From positions 6,591,501-6,655,500 of the forward strand of contig NZ_CP030771.1 of the NCBI RefSeq assembly GCF_006088715.1: DNA of 64,000 nt, given 5' to 3'. The notes beneath the pieces were generated by a model. It did no database searches, was not told the DNA's origin, and saw nothing but the letters and a program-made list of their open reading frames with translations. The position numbers and the translations under genes are program-made. Below, one piece after another: positions 18,872-27,298 of this stretch (positions are counted from its first letter, which is position 1; every line of letters starts with the position of its first letter). Source of the DNA: Streptomyces sp. YIM 121038 (GTDB lineage: Bacteria; Actinomycetota; Actinomycetes; Streptomycetales; Streptomycetaceae).

Positions 18872-18888
18872 AAAAACTGCTTATGGAT
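18872..18888 (-). promoter_or_regulatory. Candidate LysR operator upstream of cysteine dioxygenase
   Basis: On the minus strand the lysR-dioxygenase gap reads CCATAAGCAGTTTTTAA. CATAAGCAG recurs, followed by an AT-rich TTT, on the plus strand just before the lysR start (19831-19839). The two copies bracket the regulator gene and are the most AT-rich points in the neighbourhood. Binding by the LysR protein is an inference. Confidence 0.4.
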
Positions 18889-18916
18889 GGCGGGGCCGGT
18901 GGCCGGGATTCCGGGG

Positions 18917-19822
18917 TCAGCAGCCCACCCGGTTCGCCGCGACCGCCTTCAGCTCGTCCAGGACGAGCGCCGTCGCGGGGATCCTCAGGTGCTCGCGCAG
19001 GACGTACGCGGACACCTGCCGCCGCGACGCCGGGTCCAGGGGGCGGCCCGTGACGGAGCGGTGGCACAGGAAGTTGAGGACGAGCCCCGGCATCATGGCG
19101 ATGCCGAGCCCCTCGGAGACGAGGCTCTGGATGACCAGGTTGTCGTCGGTGGTGAAGGCGATGTCGGGCGCGAAGCCCTGCTCGGCGCACTCGTGCAGGA
19201 AGTTGGCCCGGCAGCGCAGGCACCCGGCGATCCAGCGCTCCTCGGACAGGTCGGCCAGGCGCACCGAGCGGCGCCTGGCCAGCGGGTGCCCGGTCGGCAG
19301 CAGGACCGTCAACTGGTCCTCCATCAGCGGTACTTCGACGACCTCGTCCGGCACGTCCTCGCGCAGGCCGGGGTAGGTGAAGGCCAGCGTGATGTCGGCG
19401 TCGCCGTGCACGAGGCGCTGGAGCGACTCCGGCGGCTCGTACTCCTGGAGCTCGACGCGGATGCCGCGGTGGCCGCGGGCGAGCCGGGCGAGGGCCTCCG
19501 GTATCAGCGTGGCGGTGGCGCTCGGGAACGCGCAGAGCCGGACGCGGCCGGTGCGCAGCCGCGTGATCGCGTTCATCTGCTGCTGGGCGGCGTCGATGTT
19601 GCCGAGGATGACTCCCGCGTGCCGGGACAGCGCCTCGCCCGCCTCGGTCAGGCGCATGCGGCGGCCGACGCGGGTGAACAGGACCGTGCCCACGGACCGT
19701 TCGAGCGCCTTCATCTGCTGGGTGATCGCGGGCTGCGTATAGCCGAGCGAGCGGGCCGCCGCCGAGTACGAGCCGGTGCGGACCACTTCGTGGAAGGACC
19801 TGATGTGCCGGGAGTCGAACAC
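18917..19822 (-). CDS. LysR-family transcriptional regulator of the sulfur module
   Basis: This 301-residue LysR-type protein has a winged helix at the N terminus (FHEVVRTGSYSAAARSLGYTQPAITQQMKALERSVGTVLFTRVGRRMRLTEAG, about residues 10-64) and a LysR substrate domain from about residue 90. The effector domain holds a CLRCRANF dicysteine, which could matter for sulfur or redox sensing. It is on the same strand as the dioxygenase and exporter, 105 bases upstream. LysR proteins usually regulate adjacent genes with a small co-inducer; a sulfur compound such as cysteine, sulfite or O-acetylserine is the natural guess but not shown by the sequence. Confidence 0.9.
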   Translation of the reverse strand: MFDSRHIRSFHEVVRTGSYSAAARSLGYTQPAITQQMKALERSVGTVLFTRVGRRMRLTEAGEALSRHAGVILGNIDAAQQQMNAITRLRTGRVRLCAFPSATATLIPEALARLARGHRGIRVELQEYEPPESLQRLVHGDADITLAFTYPGLREDVPDEVVEVPLMEDQLTVLLPTGHPLARRRSVRLADLSEERWIAGCLRCRANFLHECAEQGFAPDIAFTTDDNLVIQSLVSEGLGIAMMPGLVLNFLCHRSVTGRPLDPASRRQVSAYVLREHLRIPATALVLDELKAVAANRVGC

Positions 19823-19828
19823 CCCCGA

Positions 19829-19846
19829 ATCATAAGCAGGATTTGG
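19829..19846 (+). promoter_or_regulatory. Candidate autoregulatory LysR site
   Basis: ATCATAAGCAGGATTTGG lies 7-24 bases upstream of the lysR start codon and repeats the CATAAGCAG motif found before the dioxygenase gene, in the opposite orientation. Its place immediately ahead of the start would suit autoregulation. Confidence 0.4.
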
Positions 19847-20013
19847 GAAGACCTGAGGAGTGTTTCCCGTCGCTTTTGGATCCGGCGTCCGGTACCCGGG
19901 CGGGGCGTGCGGCGGGCCGGGGGCGCGTGGGGCGTGCGGCCGGGGCGCCAGGGGCGCCGTGGACGCGGGGCCGCGCGGGGGTTCCCGGCGGGGGCTGCGC
20001 GATCCTTGTGCCC

Positions 20014-20982
20014 GTGAAGTCCGACCGGCTCCTGTCGATCCTGCTGCTGCTCCAGACCCGGGGGCGGGTGTCCGCGCCCGAGCTCGCCGAGCGCCTGGAG
20101 GTGTCCGTCCGCACCATCTACCGCGACGTCGACGCGCTGTCCGCCGCCGGCGTCCCGGTGTACGCCGAGCGCGGGCGGCACGGCGGCATCGCCCTGCTGC
20201 CCGGCTTCCGCACGGACGTCACGGGGCTGACCGCCGACGAGTCCCGCGCGCTGTTCCTGCTCGCCGCGCGGGGCGCGCACGCGGCGCTCGGCCTGGACGC
20301 CGCACTCGGCTCGGCCCTGCGCAAGGTGATGGCGGCGCTGCCCGAACCGCACCGGCCCGCCGCCGAGCTGACGAGCCGCCGCATCCTGGTGGACGCCGAG
20401 CGCTGGACGCGCGGTCCGGGCGCGGGCCTGCCCGTGGACCACCTCGGGGTGCTCCAGGACGCCGTCCTCGCGGACCGGCGGCTGCGCGTGCGCTACCGGC
20501 ACAGCGGCGCGAGCGAGCCGCGGACGTACACCCTCGATCCGTACGGCCTGGTGTCCAAGGCGGGCGTCTGGTACCTGGTGGCCGACCGCGCGGGCAGGCC
20601 GCGGCTGTTCCGCGCCGACCGGGTGCGCGCGGCGCGGCTGACGGACGAGCCGGTCAGGCGCCGGGCGGGCGTGGAACTCGCCCACGTCTGGGAGGAGCTG
20701 AAGCGGCGGGTGGAGCGGCGCGCGGGCGGCGTCGAGGTGACCGTGCGGGTGCGCCGCGAGCGCTACGAGCAGTTCCTGCGGCTCCAGGCCGGCGCGCTCA
20801 CGCGGGTGGTGGAGGACGACGGCGCGGGGGAGTGGGTCACCGTCGTGCTCGCGCTGGAGGCGGTGGGCGCGGCCCGCATGCTGCTGCCCTTCGCCGCCTC
20901 CGTGGAGGTCGTGGCGCCCCCGGAGGTGCGCGAGGACTTGGCGCGGGCCGCCGCGGCCGTCACTGACCTGTACCGTCAGTGA
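20014..20982 (+). CDS. HTH/WYL-domain transcriptional regulator
   Basis: This 322-residue regulator has an N-terminal DeoR-like HTH_11 (SDRLLSILLLLQTRGRVSAPELAERLEVSVRTIYRDVDAL) and a WYL domain (RVRYRHSGASEPRTYTLDPYGLVSKAGVWYLVADRAGRPRLFRADRV), followed by a WCX-like C terminus. WYL proteins bind ligands or nucleic acid and often act as repressors. I chose the GTG at 20014 (reads MKSDRLL), the usual family start; the GTG at 20008 is two codons longer. The 3' end overlaps the convergent hydrolase gene by 7 bases, so the two are physically locked together. Confidence 0.9.
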   Translation: MKSDRLLSILLLLQTRGRVSAPELAERLEVSVRTIYRDVDALSAAGVPVYAERGRHGGIALLPGFRTDVTGLTADESRALFLLAARGAHAALGLDAALGSALRKVMAALPEPHRPAAELTSRRILVDAERWTRGPGAGLPVDHLGVLQDAVLADRRLRVRYRHSGASEPRTYTLDPYGLVSKAGVWYLVADRAGRPRLFRADRVRAARLTDEPVRRRAGVELAHVWEELKRRVERRAGGVEVTVRVRRERYEQFLRLQAGALTRVVEDDGAGEWVTVVLALEAVGAARMLLPFAASVEVVAPPEVREDLARAAAAVTDLYRQ

Positions 20983-21842
20983 GCTCCGGAGAGGCCCGCA
21001 CCCAGGAAACGACCGAGCTCCCCGGTGAGTTCCGCGGGAGCGTCCTCCTGTACGAGATGTCCGGCGCCCTCGATGAGGCGCAGCTCGGCGCCGGGGACGA
21101 GCCCGGCGAGCTCGTGCCCGCGCGCCACCGGGATCCAGGTGTCCTCGGTGCCCCAGCAGATGAGCACGGGCGGCTCCACCTCGCCGTACCGGCCCTGGAC
21201 CTCGTCGGTGAAGCGCTGGTCGTTCTGCTCGATCTGCCGGTAGAACGCGGGCCTGCCCGCCTCGGTGCACCAGGGCGCGACGAGCCGGTCGAGGACGGCC
21301 GGGTGCAGCCCGCGGTGGCTCGCGGAGCCGACGTACTCGCGCACCAGCGCCTCGTGCAGCGCGGGCGGCAGCTGCCCGAAGACCTCGGCGTGCGCGCCGA
21401 GCAGCCGGTACGTGGGCGAGCCCCAGGGCGCGAGCGCCACCGGGTCGACGAGGGCCAGCCGGGCGTAGCGGGCGCCGTGCAGGAGGTGGGCGCGCAGCGC
21501 CACGCAGCCGCCGAAGTCGTGGGCGGCGACGGCCGGGCGCCGCTCGCCGTCCAGGCCCCAGTGGGCGAGCAGTTCGGTGAGCACGCGGCCCTGCGCGGCG
21601 AGCGACACGTCCTGCCCGGGGCGCATCTCCGAGGCGCCGTACCCGGGCAGGTCCCACACGTACACGCGGTGGTCGCGCGCGAGGGCCCGGGCGACGCCCC
21701 GCCACACGTACGAGGAGAAGGGCGTGCCGTGGACGAGGACGACGGGGCTCGCGTCCTCGGGCCCGAGGACGGCCCAGCGGACGGCGCCGGACGAGGAGGC
21801 GAAGGTGCGGTCGAGGACCCAGTCGGCGAGCGTGTTCGTCAT
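20976..21842 (-). CDS. Alpha/beta-fold hydrolase with an Asp nucleophile elbow
   Basis: This 288-residue alpha/beta hydrolase has oxyanion motif VLVHGTPFSSYVWRG and nucleophile elbow AAHDFGGCVAL. The nucleophile position is Asp, as in haloalkane dehalogenases and epoxide hydrolases, not the Ser of esterases. The catalytic acid may lie in CWGTEDTWIP and the base is the His of GAGHLVQED. It has no signal peptide, so it is cytosolic. It is convergent with the WYL regulator and 87 bases downstream of the tetR gene on the same strand, so TetR and hydrolase may share a transcript. The substrate is unknown. Confidence 0.85.
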   Translation of the reverse strand: MTNTLADWVLDRTFASSSGAVRWAVLGPEDASPVVLVHGTPFSSYVWRGVARALARDHRVYVWDLPGYGASEMRPGQDVSLAAQGRVLTELLAHWGLDGERRPAVAAHDFGGCVALRAHLLHGARYARLALVDPVALAPWGSPTYRLLGAHAEVFGQLPPALHEALVREYVGSASHRGLHPAVLDRLVAPWCTEAGRPAFYRQIEQNDQRFTDEVQGRYGEVEPPVLICWGTEDTWIPVARGHELAGLVPGAELRLIEGAGHLVQEDAPAELTGELGRFLGAGLSGAH

Positions 21843-21869
21843 GGGTGTAGAGGCTAGTTGCCCCTTACT

Positions 21870-21925
21870 GGAGTGTCGAGGTGTGCGGGGGCGTACCGGA
21901 GCGTCGAGGGGTGCGGGGGCGCGCC
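21870..21925 (-). repeat. Imperfect 28-bp tandem repeat between tetR and hydrolase genes
   Basis: Units 21870-21897 and 21898-21925 match at 24 of 28 positions (core GTCGAGG and GTGCGGGGGCG). The repeat fills most of the 87-base spacer. It is non-coding. Confidence 0.7.
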
Positions 21926-21929
21926 CGGC

Positions 21930-22574
21930 TCAGGCCCTTTCCGGCGGCGCGTCGAGCCAGTGGCGGCGGCCGAGGCCCACCAGGCGCAGCTGGCTGCGGG
22001 CCGTGTCGGTGACCTCGCCCTCGTCGTCGGTCTCCAGGAGCGCGGAGGCCGTCATCACCATGTGGTCCACGTACGTCCGCGCGAGCATCAGGAGGTCGTC
22101 CGCGCTCCAGCCCGCGGCCTCCGGCTCCTCGGCGAACCGGTCCGCCACCTCCCGCGCGAACAGCGCGAGCTGGTCGCCGATGGCCTCCCGCACGGCCCGT
22201 ACGCCGCCGTGCCGCTCCCGGGCGATGAAGCGCACGTGCGCCGGGTGCGCGCGCACGTAGGAGGCGATCAACTCGACGGCGCCCGCGATCCGTTCCTCGC
22301 CGTCACCGGTGGCCGCCAGCATCGCCGCGAGCGTCGTGTGCAGGCTGCCGAGGGCCTCCTCGACGAGTGCCACGCCCAGGTCGGCGGTGTCGCGGAAGTG
22401 CCGGTAGAAGGCGGTGGGCGCCACGCCCACGGCGCGGGTGACCTCGCGCAGGCCCAGGCTGGACAGGCTCTGCTCCTCCAGCAGGCGCAGGGCGGCGTCC
22501 AGGAGGGCCTGCCTGGTCTTCTGCTTCTGCGCCTGCCGGATGCCGACGGGGTGGTCGCCGGGGGTGTGACTCAT
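21930..22574 (-). CDS. TetR-family regulator, FabR-like
   Basis: This 214-residue TetR protein has the HTH TRQALLDAALRLLEEQSLSSLGLREVTRAVGVAPTAFYRHFRDTADL at about residues 19-64. The motif LREVTRAVGVAPTAFYRHF is the one seen in FabR-type regulators of unsaturated fatty acid synthesis. The helical ligand domain contains FIARERHGGVRAVREAIGDQ, also FabR-like. It is divergent from a small membrane-protein gene; the shared intergenic region carries two inverted copies of an AAC(A)ACTGTT-type sequence that are probably its operators. It likely represses itself and the divergent genes, perhaps in response to acyl chains or membrane state. Confidence 0.88.
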   Translation of the reverse strand: MSHTPGDHPVGIRQAQKQKTRQALLDAALRLLEEQSLSSLGLREVTRAVGVAPTAFYRHFRDTADLGVALVEEALGSLHTTLAAMLAATGDGEERIAGAVELIASYVRAHPAHVRFIARERHGGVRAVREAIGDQLALFAREVADRFAEEPEAAGWSADDLLMLARTYVDHMVMTASALLETDDEGEVTDTARSQLRLVGLGRRHWLDAPPERA

Positions 22575-22582
22575 GCCATGCA

Positions 22583-22653
22583 GTTAACAACTGTTCTCCG
22601 AGTTTTGAAAGCCGGGAGGCGAGTAGACTCAGAAGTCAGTGAACAGTTGTAAC
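22583..22653. promoter_or_regulatory. Divergent promoter region with paired TetR operators
   Basis: GTTAACAACTGTTC (22583-22596) recurs, one base shorter, in inverted orientation as GAACAGTTGTAAC (22641-22653), 44 bases apart. The region between is unusually AT-rich (GAGTTTTGAAAG, TAGACTC). This arrangement between tetR and a divergent gene is what a repressor with two operator copies would produce. Confidence 0.6.
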
Positions 22654-22684
22654 CACAAGCGTTCACCGAAGAGAGGCGTTCCTC

Positions 22685-22837
22685 ATGCTGTTCCTCGTCG
22701 CCGCCCTCCTGCTGCTCGGCGTCGCCATGGGCACCGTGGCGCACGTCCCGCTGCCCGTCACGCTCGTCCTGGCCACGGTCATCGGGCTGTGGCTCGTGGT
22801 CTTCGCGGTGCGCGAGCGCCGTGCGCGCCCGCGCTGA
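22685..22837 (+). CDS. Small membrane protein (50 residues)
   Basis: This short gene starts at ATG 22685 and ends at TGA 22835-22837. It encodes MLFLVAALLLLGVAMGTVAH, a second hydrophobic stretch LPVTLVLATVIGLWLVVFAV, and a basic tail RERRARPR, so it should have two membrane helices with the C terminus in the cytosol. GAGAGG precedes the start by about 9 bases. All third positions except a few are G or C. It stands directly behind the TetR operator region and 63 bases before the DUF4190-like gene, so both are likely the TetR targets. The function is unknown. Confidence 0.75.
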   Translation: MLFLVAALLLLGVAMGTVAHVPLPVTLVLATVIGLWLVVFAVRERRARPR

Positions 22838-22900
22838 CGCGATGCGCGCCCCGTCTCCCCGTCTCCGCACGACACCCACCTCACCTTGAGGAGTCGCACC

Positions 22901-23266
22901 ATGGAACTCACCGCGCTGAAGCCGTCCGCGAAGCCGTCCGCGAAGGCGTCCGCGAAGGCGTCCGCGAAGCCGGTGGTGGAGCCGTCCGTGGCGTCGCGCG
23001 CGCAGGCGTCCGGCGTGCGGGCCGTCGGCGGCCGGGACACCGACGGCATGGCCGTCGCCTCCTTCGTCCTCGGACTGCTCGGGCTGCTCGTGCTGAACGT
23101 CGTGCTCGGCCCCGTCGCGATCGCGCTCGCCTGCGTCGCGCTGTGGCGGGGCACCGCCCGGCGCGGCCGCGCCCTGCTCGGGCTCGGGCTCGGCGTCGCC
23201 GACCTCGTGGTTCTCGCCGCGCTCGTCTCCCTGGACGGCACGGTCTCCTGGAGCCTGGCGGGCTGA
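22901..23266 (+). CDS. DUF4190-type small membrane protein with SAK repeats
   Basis: This 121-residue protein has a repetitive N terminus in which SAKP/SAKA occurs four times (12-bp units like GCGAAGGCGTCC at 22923-22970). A DUF4190-like region follows: GMAVASFVLGLLGLLVLNVVLGPVAIALACVALWRGTARRGRALLGLGLGVADLVVLAAL, that is two hydrophobic segments around a basic loop. GAGGAG stands 9 bases before ATG 22901. It probably belongs with the upstream 50-residue membrane protein to a unit under the divergent TetR regulator. The domain has no known function. Confidence 0.8.
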   Translation: MELTALKPSAKPSAKASAKASAKPVVEPSVASRAQASGVRAVGGRDTDGMAVASFVLGLLGLLVLNVVLGPVAIALACVALWRGTARRGRALLGLGLGVADLVVLAALVSLDGTVSWSLAG

Positions 23267-23353
23267 CCCCCCCCGCGGGCACGGCGGATCCCGGCCGGGC
23301 AGGGGCCACCGGGGTCCGGGCGCCCGGGCGCGGCTCGTAGAATCGTGCCCACC

Positions 23354-24523
23354 ATGGCCTACCTCGACCACGCCGCGACCACGCCCATGCTTCCGGAGGC
23401 GATCGCGGCGCTGACCGCGCAGCTCGCCGTCACCGGCAACGCCTCCTCGCTGCACGCGGCCGGCCGCCGGGCGCGGCGCACCGTCGAGGAGTCCCGCGAG
23501 ACGCTCGCCGACGCGCTCGGCGCCCGCCCCAGCGAGGTGGTGTTCACCTCCGGCGGCACGGAGGCCGACAACCTCGCGGTGAAGGGCCTGTACTGGGCGC
23601 GCCGCGCCGCCGACCCGGCCCGCACCCGCGTCCTCGCCAGCCCCGTCGAGCACCACGCCGTCCTCGACGCCGTCGACTGGCTCGGGGAGCACGAGGGCGC
23701 CACCGTCGAGTACCTCCCCGTCGACGCGCACGGGCGCGTGCACCCCGAGGCGCTCCGCGAGGCCATCGCCCGCGACCCCGGCAGCGTCGCCCTCGCCACC
23801 GTCATGTGGGCCAACAATGAGATCGGCACCCTCCAGCCGGTGCGCGAACTGGCCGACGTCTGCGCCGAGTTCGACGTGCCGCTGCACGCCGACGCCGTGC
23901 AGGCCTTCGGTCAGGTGCCCGTCGACTTCGGCGCCTCCGGGCTCGCCGCGATGACCGTCTCCGGCCACAAGATCGGCGGCCCCTACGGCATCGGCGCCCT
24001 GCTGCTCGGGCGCGCCTACAGCCCCGTGCCCGTGCTGCACGGCGGCGGCCAGGAGCGGCACGTGCGCTCCGGCACGCTCGACGTGCCCGCCGTCGCCGCC
24101 TTCGCCGTGGCCGGGCGGCTCGCCGCCGAGCGCCGCGCGTGGTTCGCCCGCGAGGTCGGGGCGCTCCGCGACGGCCTGGTCGACGCCGTCCGCGCCGCCG
24201 TGCCCGACGCCGTCCTCGGCGGGGACCCGGACCCCGCGGGCCGGCTGCCCGCCAACGCCCACTTCACCTTCCCCGGCTGCGAGGGCGACTCGCTCCTGCT
24301 GCTCCTGGACGCGCAGGGCATCGAGTGCTCGACCGGCTCGGCCTGCACCGCTGGTGTCGCCCAGCCCAGCCACGTGCTGCTCGCCACCGGCACCGACCCC
24401 GACCTCGCGCGCGGGACGCTGCGCTTCTCGCTCGGCCACACGTCCACGAAGGCGGACGTGGACGCGGTGGCGGCGGCGATCGGCCCGGCGGTGGAGCGGG
24501 CGCGGTCGGCGGGCCTGAGCTAG
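23354..24523 (+). CDS. Cysteine desulfurase (IscS/NifS class)
   Basis: This PLP enzyme takes sulfur from cysteine as a protein persulfide and delivers it to iron-sulfur assembly or tRNA thiolation. The 389-residue product shows [20 protein letters not shown], the PLP lysine in [12 protein letters not shown], and the active Cys in [11 protein letters not shown]. The ATG at 23354 fits the conserved [10 protein letters not shown] start. TAGAAT at 23338-23343 sits just upstream and there is no ribosome site, so the transcript may be leaderless. MnmA lies about 0.8 kb downstream, so supplying persulfide for tRNA 2-thiouridine is the likely job. Confidence 0.95.
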   Translation: MAYLDHAATTPMLPEAIAALTAQLAVTGNASSLHAAGRRARRTVEESRETLADALGARPSEVVFTSGGTEADNLAVKGLYWARRAADPARTRVLASPVEHHAVLDAVDWLGEHEGATVEYLPVDAHGRVHPEALREAIARDPGSVALATVMWANNEIGTLQPVRELADVCAEFDVPLHADAVQAFGQVPVDFGASGLAAMTVSGHKIGGPYGIGALLLGRAYSPVPVLHGGGQERHVRSGTLDVPAVAAFAVAGRLAAERRAWFAREVGALRDGLVDAVRAAVPDAVLGGDPDPAGRLPANAHFTFPGCEGDSLLLLLDAQGIECSTGSACTAGVAQPSHVLLATGTDPDLARGTLRFSLGHTSTKADVDAVAAAIGPAVERARSAGLS

Positions 24524-24556
24524 GCCCTGAGCCAGGGCCCGAGCCAGGGGCCCGAC

Positions 24557-25288
24557 CTAGGGCTTGGCCGAGGGCCGGTCCGTCCCTGGCCGTCTTCGCG
24601 GGGCTTCGCGGGCCGCGCGCACCAGGCGCAGATACCGGTCCCAGTCCCAGTGCGGGCCCGGGTCGGTGTGGTCCGTGCCCTCGACCTCCACGTGGCCGAT
24701 GATGTGCTTCCGGTCCACGGGGATGTCGTACCGGCGGCAGATCCCGGCCGTCAGGCGCGCGGACGCGGCGTACATCGCGTCCGTGAACGAGGCCTTCCGC
24801 TCCACGAAGCCCTCGTGCTCGATGCCCACGCTGCGCTCGTTCATGTCCCTGTTGCCCGCGTGGTAGGCCACGTCGAGCTCGCGGATCATCTGGGCGACGT
24901 GGCCGTCCTTGCGGATCACGTAGTGCGCGGCGGCGCCGTGGCCGGGGTCCTTGAAGACCTTCAGCGCCGAGGCGTACCCGCCCTGCACCACGTGGATCAC
25001 CACGCGGTCGATCGCGTAGTCCGAGGGGCGGTCGGCGCGCCGCCAGTTCGCGCCGGACGCCGCTGTCCACTGCGCGCCGGGCGCGTCCACCTCGCCCTCC
25101 CTGCGCTTCTTCACGACCCCCGGCAGGCGCCACCACAGGCGGCCGAGCTCGTCGCGCGCCAGGAAGGCCGCGCCGACGCCCACCGCGGCGCCGCCGATGA
25201 GCAGGGCGCGCCGGGACGACCCGCGCCCGGGCTCCGGCGACGGCTCCGCGCTCCCGTCCGCGTCCTTCTTCTCGCTCACGTCCCCCAT
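24557..25288 (-). CDS. N-acetylmuramoyl-L-alanine amidase (amidase_2), membrane-anchored or exported
   Basis: This 243-residue protein starts with a polar acidic stretch, then RRALLIGGAAVGVGAAFLA, a Tat-like or anchoring signal. The amidase_2 zinc site follows: His in VVIHVVQGG, AYHAGNRDMNERSVGIEHEG, and the C-terminal IIGHVEVEGTDHTDPGPHWDWDRY with a second zinc His and the catalytic DPGPHW. It should cleave the bond between N-acetylmuramic acid and the stem peptide. The start at 25288 has no clear ribosome site and faces mnmA across 61 bases; leaderless transcription is likely. It converges on the desulfurase with 33 bases between stops. Confidence 0.9.
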   Translation of the reverse strand: MGDVSEKKDADGSAEPSPEPGRGSSRRALLIGGAAVGVGAAFLARDELGRLWWRLPGVVKKRREGEVDAPGAQWTAASGANWRRADRPSDYAIDRVVIHVVQGGYASALKVFKDPGHGAAAHYVIRKDGHVAQMIRELDVAYHAGNRDMNERSVGIEHEGFVERKASFTDAMYAASARLTAGICRRYDIPVDRKHIIGHVEVEGTDHTDPGPHWDWDRYLRLVRAAREAPRRRPGTDRPSAKP

Positions 25289-25349
25289 GTGATCGTGAAC
25301 GGATACGCACGGGCGAGAGGTTCCCGTCGCCCCGTACCCTGTTAGGGCT

Positions 25350-26486
25350 ATGACTTCGCAGACCCCGCAGCGCACCAGCCGCCCGCTCCGTGTCCTCGCC
25401 GCCATGTCCGGCGGTGTGGACTCCGCCGTCGCCGCCGCCCGAGCCGCCGAAGCCGGGCACGACGTGACCGGAGTGCACCTGGCGCTCTCCGCGAACCCGC
25501 AGTCGTTCCGGACCGGCGCGCGCGGGTGCTGCACCATCGAGGACTCCCGCGACGCGCGCCGCGCCGCGGACGTCATCGGCATCCCGTTCTACGTGTGGGA
25601 CCTCGCCGAGCGGTTCCGCGAGGACGTGGTCGAGGACTTCATCGCCGAGTACGAGGCGGGCCGCACGCCCAACCCGTGCCTGCGCTGCAACGAGAAGATC
25701 AAGTTCGCCGCGCTCCTGGACAAGGCGCTCGCCCTCGGCTTCGACGCGGTCTGCACCGGCCACTACGCGCAGGTGATCGTGCGCGAGGACGGCACCCGCG
25801 AGCTGCACCGCGCCTCCGACATGGCCAAGGACCAGTCGTACGTCCTCGGCGTCCTGGACGACCGGCAGCTCGCGCACGCCCTGTTCCCGCTCGGCGACAC
25901 GGTCACCACGAAGGACGAGATCCGCGCGGAGGCCGAGCGCCGCGGCCTCGCCGTCGCCAAGAAGCCGGACTCCCACGACATCTGCTTCATCGCCGACGGC
26001 GACACCCAGGGCTTCCTCGCCGGCCGCCTCGGCAAGGCGGAGGGCGACATCGTCGACGAGTCCGGCGCCGTCCTCGGCACCCACGAGGGCGCGTACGGCT
26101 TCACCATCGGCCAGCGCAAGGGCCTGCGGATCGGCACCCCCGCCCCCGACGGCAAGCCGCGCTACGTCCTGGACATCTCGCCCGTGAACAACACGGTGAC
26201 GGTCGGCCCCGCCGCCGCCCTCGACGTGACCGCCCTGACCGCCCTCAAGCCCCGCTGGTGCGGCACGGCCCCCTCCGGAGCGGGCGCGTACACCGCCCAG
26301 CTGCGCGCCCACGGCGACGAGACCCCGGTCACGGCGGAGCTGACCTCCGACGGCGAGCTGCGGGTCTCCTTCACCGAGCCGGTCCGCGGCGTCGCCCCCG
26401 GCCAGGCGATCGTCCTGTACGACGGCACGCGCGTGGTCGGCTCGGCCACGATCGCCACGACGGACCGGGCCGCGGCCGCCGTCTGA
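25350..26486 (+). CDS. mnmA: tRNA-uridine 2-sulfurtransferase
   Basis: The enzyme thiolates U34 of tRNAs for Lys, Glu and Gln. The 378-residue product has the PP-loop [13 protein letters not shown], the catalytic pair in [12 protein letters not shown] and [11 protein letters not shown], and HYAQV, followed by a C-terminal beta-barrel with [13 protein letters not shown] and [23 protein letters not shown] at 25336-25341 lies close to the ATG with no Shine-Dalgarno sequence, so it looks leaderless. The sulfur comes as persulfide, plausibly from the desulfurase at 23.4 kb. Confidence 0.97.
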   Translation: MTSQTPQRTSRPLRVLAAMSGGVDSAVAAARAAEAGHDVTGVHLALSANPQSFRTGARGCCTIEDSRDARRAADVIGIPFYVWDLAERFREDVVEDFIAEYEAGRTPNPCLRCNEKIKFAALLDKALALGFDAVCTGHYAQVIVREDGTRELHRASDMAKDQSYVLGVLDDRQLAHALFPLGDTVTTKDEIRAEAERRGLAVAKKPDSHDICFIADGDTQGFLAGRLGKAEGDIVDESGAVLGTHEGAYGFTIGQRKGLRIGTPAPDGKPRYVLDISPVNNTVTVGPAAALDVTALTALKPRWCGTAPSGAGAYTAQLRAHGDETPVTAELTSDGELRVSFTEPVRGVAPGQAIVLYDGTRVVGSATIATTDRAAAAV

Positions 26487-26549
26487 CCCCCGGGGGCGCG
26501 TTTACCGCGCGTTGACCGACCGTGGATCACCCTGCGGTGACATGTCGGC

Positions 26550-27281
26550 ATGATCTTCAGTAGAACCCCGGCGGGTGCCGCCGGGCGCGGAGCGTCCCTG
26601 TTCGCCGCGGCCCTCGCCGCCACCATCGCCTTCGGCCCGCTGGCGACCGGCGCCTCGGCCGCGCCGCGCCCGGACACCGCGTCGCCGTCCACGCCCATGC
26701 TGGCCCACCCGGGCCCCTCGAAGTCCGTCCAGCCGAAGAAGGGCAGCAAGGTCCCCACGCTGCCGTCGGCGCCCCTCAAGGGCCTGCCCACGCTCCAGGA
26801 GGCCAAGAAGAAGGGCCTCGTCTCGGGACCGGTCAAGTCCCGGGGCGGGGTGAAGGTGCGGTCCTTCCCCGATGCGAACTGTTCCGAACCGCCGCAGGGG
26901 TCGGGCTACCACGACTACCTCAAGGCCGGTGAGTGCCTCACCCCGGGCAAGTACATCGCCGCGTACATCCACACGCTGATGTGGTACGAGCTGTGGGTCC
27001 AGGACGACGGGAACGTCGTCCTCTACAAGAACGACACGTGGTACAAGCCCGTGTGGCAGACCAACACCCGCGGCTGGAACGTGTCGCTGTGGATGCAGCG
27101 GGACGGCAACGTCGTCGTCTACGACGCGCACGGCAACCCCCTGTGGTCCCTGGGGACGCACGGATGCGGCGACTGGGGAGCGTGGCTACGGGTCCAGGCG
27201 GACGCCAACCTCGTTCTCTACGACCGTAACTGGGGCCCCCTCTGGGCGCGCTTCGACGGCCCCTCCACCCGCCCGTGCTGA
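26550..27281 (+). CDS. Secreted bulb-type (B-type mannose-binding) lectin-domain protein, copy 1
   Basis: This 243-residue protein has a Sec signal peptide of about 38 residues ending ATGASA-A. A conserved linker with LPSAPLKGLPTLQEAKKKGL follows. The second half is a bulb-type lectin domain with three QxDxNxVxY-type motifs: VQDDGNVVLYK, MQRDGNVVVYD, VQADANLVLYD. In plants and some bacteriocins these motifs bind mannose. Two Cys pairs suggest extracellular disulfides. The next gene is a close tandem copy 17 bases downstream. The function may be carbohydrate or cell-wall binding; no catalytic domain is present. Confidence 0.85.
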   Translation: MIFSRTPAGAAGRGASLFAAALAATIAFGPLATGASAAPRPDTASPSTPMLAHPGPSKSVQPKKGSKVPTLPSAPLKGLPTLQEAKKKGLVSGPVKSRGGVKVRSFPDANCSEPPQGSGYHDYLKAGECLTPGKYIAAYIHTLMWYELWVQDDGNVVLYKNDTWYKPVWQTNTRGWNVSLWMQRDGNVVVYDAHGNPLWSLGTHGCGDWGAWLRVQADANLVLYDRNWGPLWARFDGPSTRPC

Positions 27282-27298
27282 CGAAAGCCGACGCCTCC

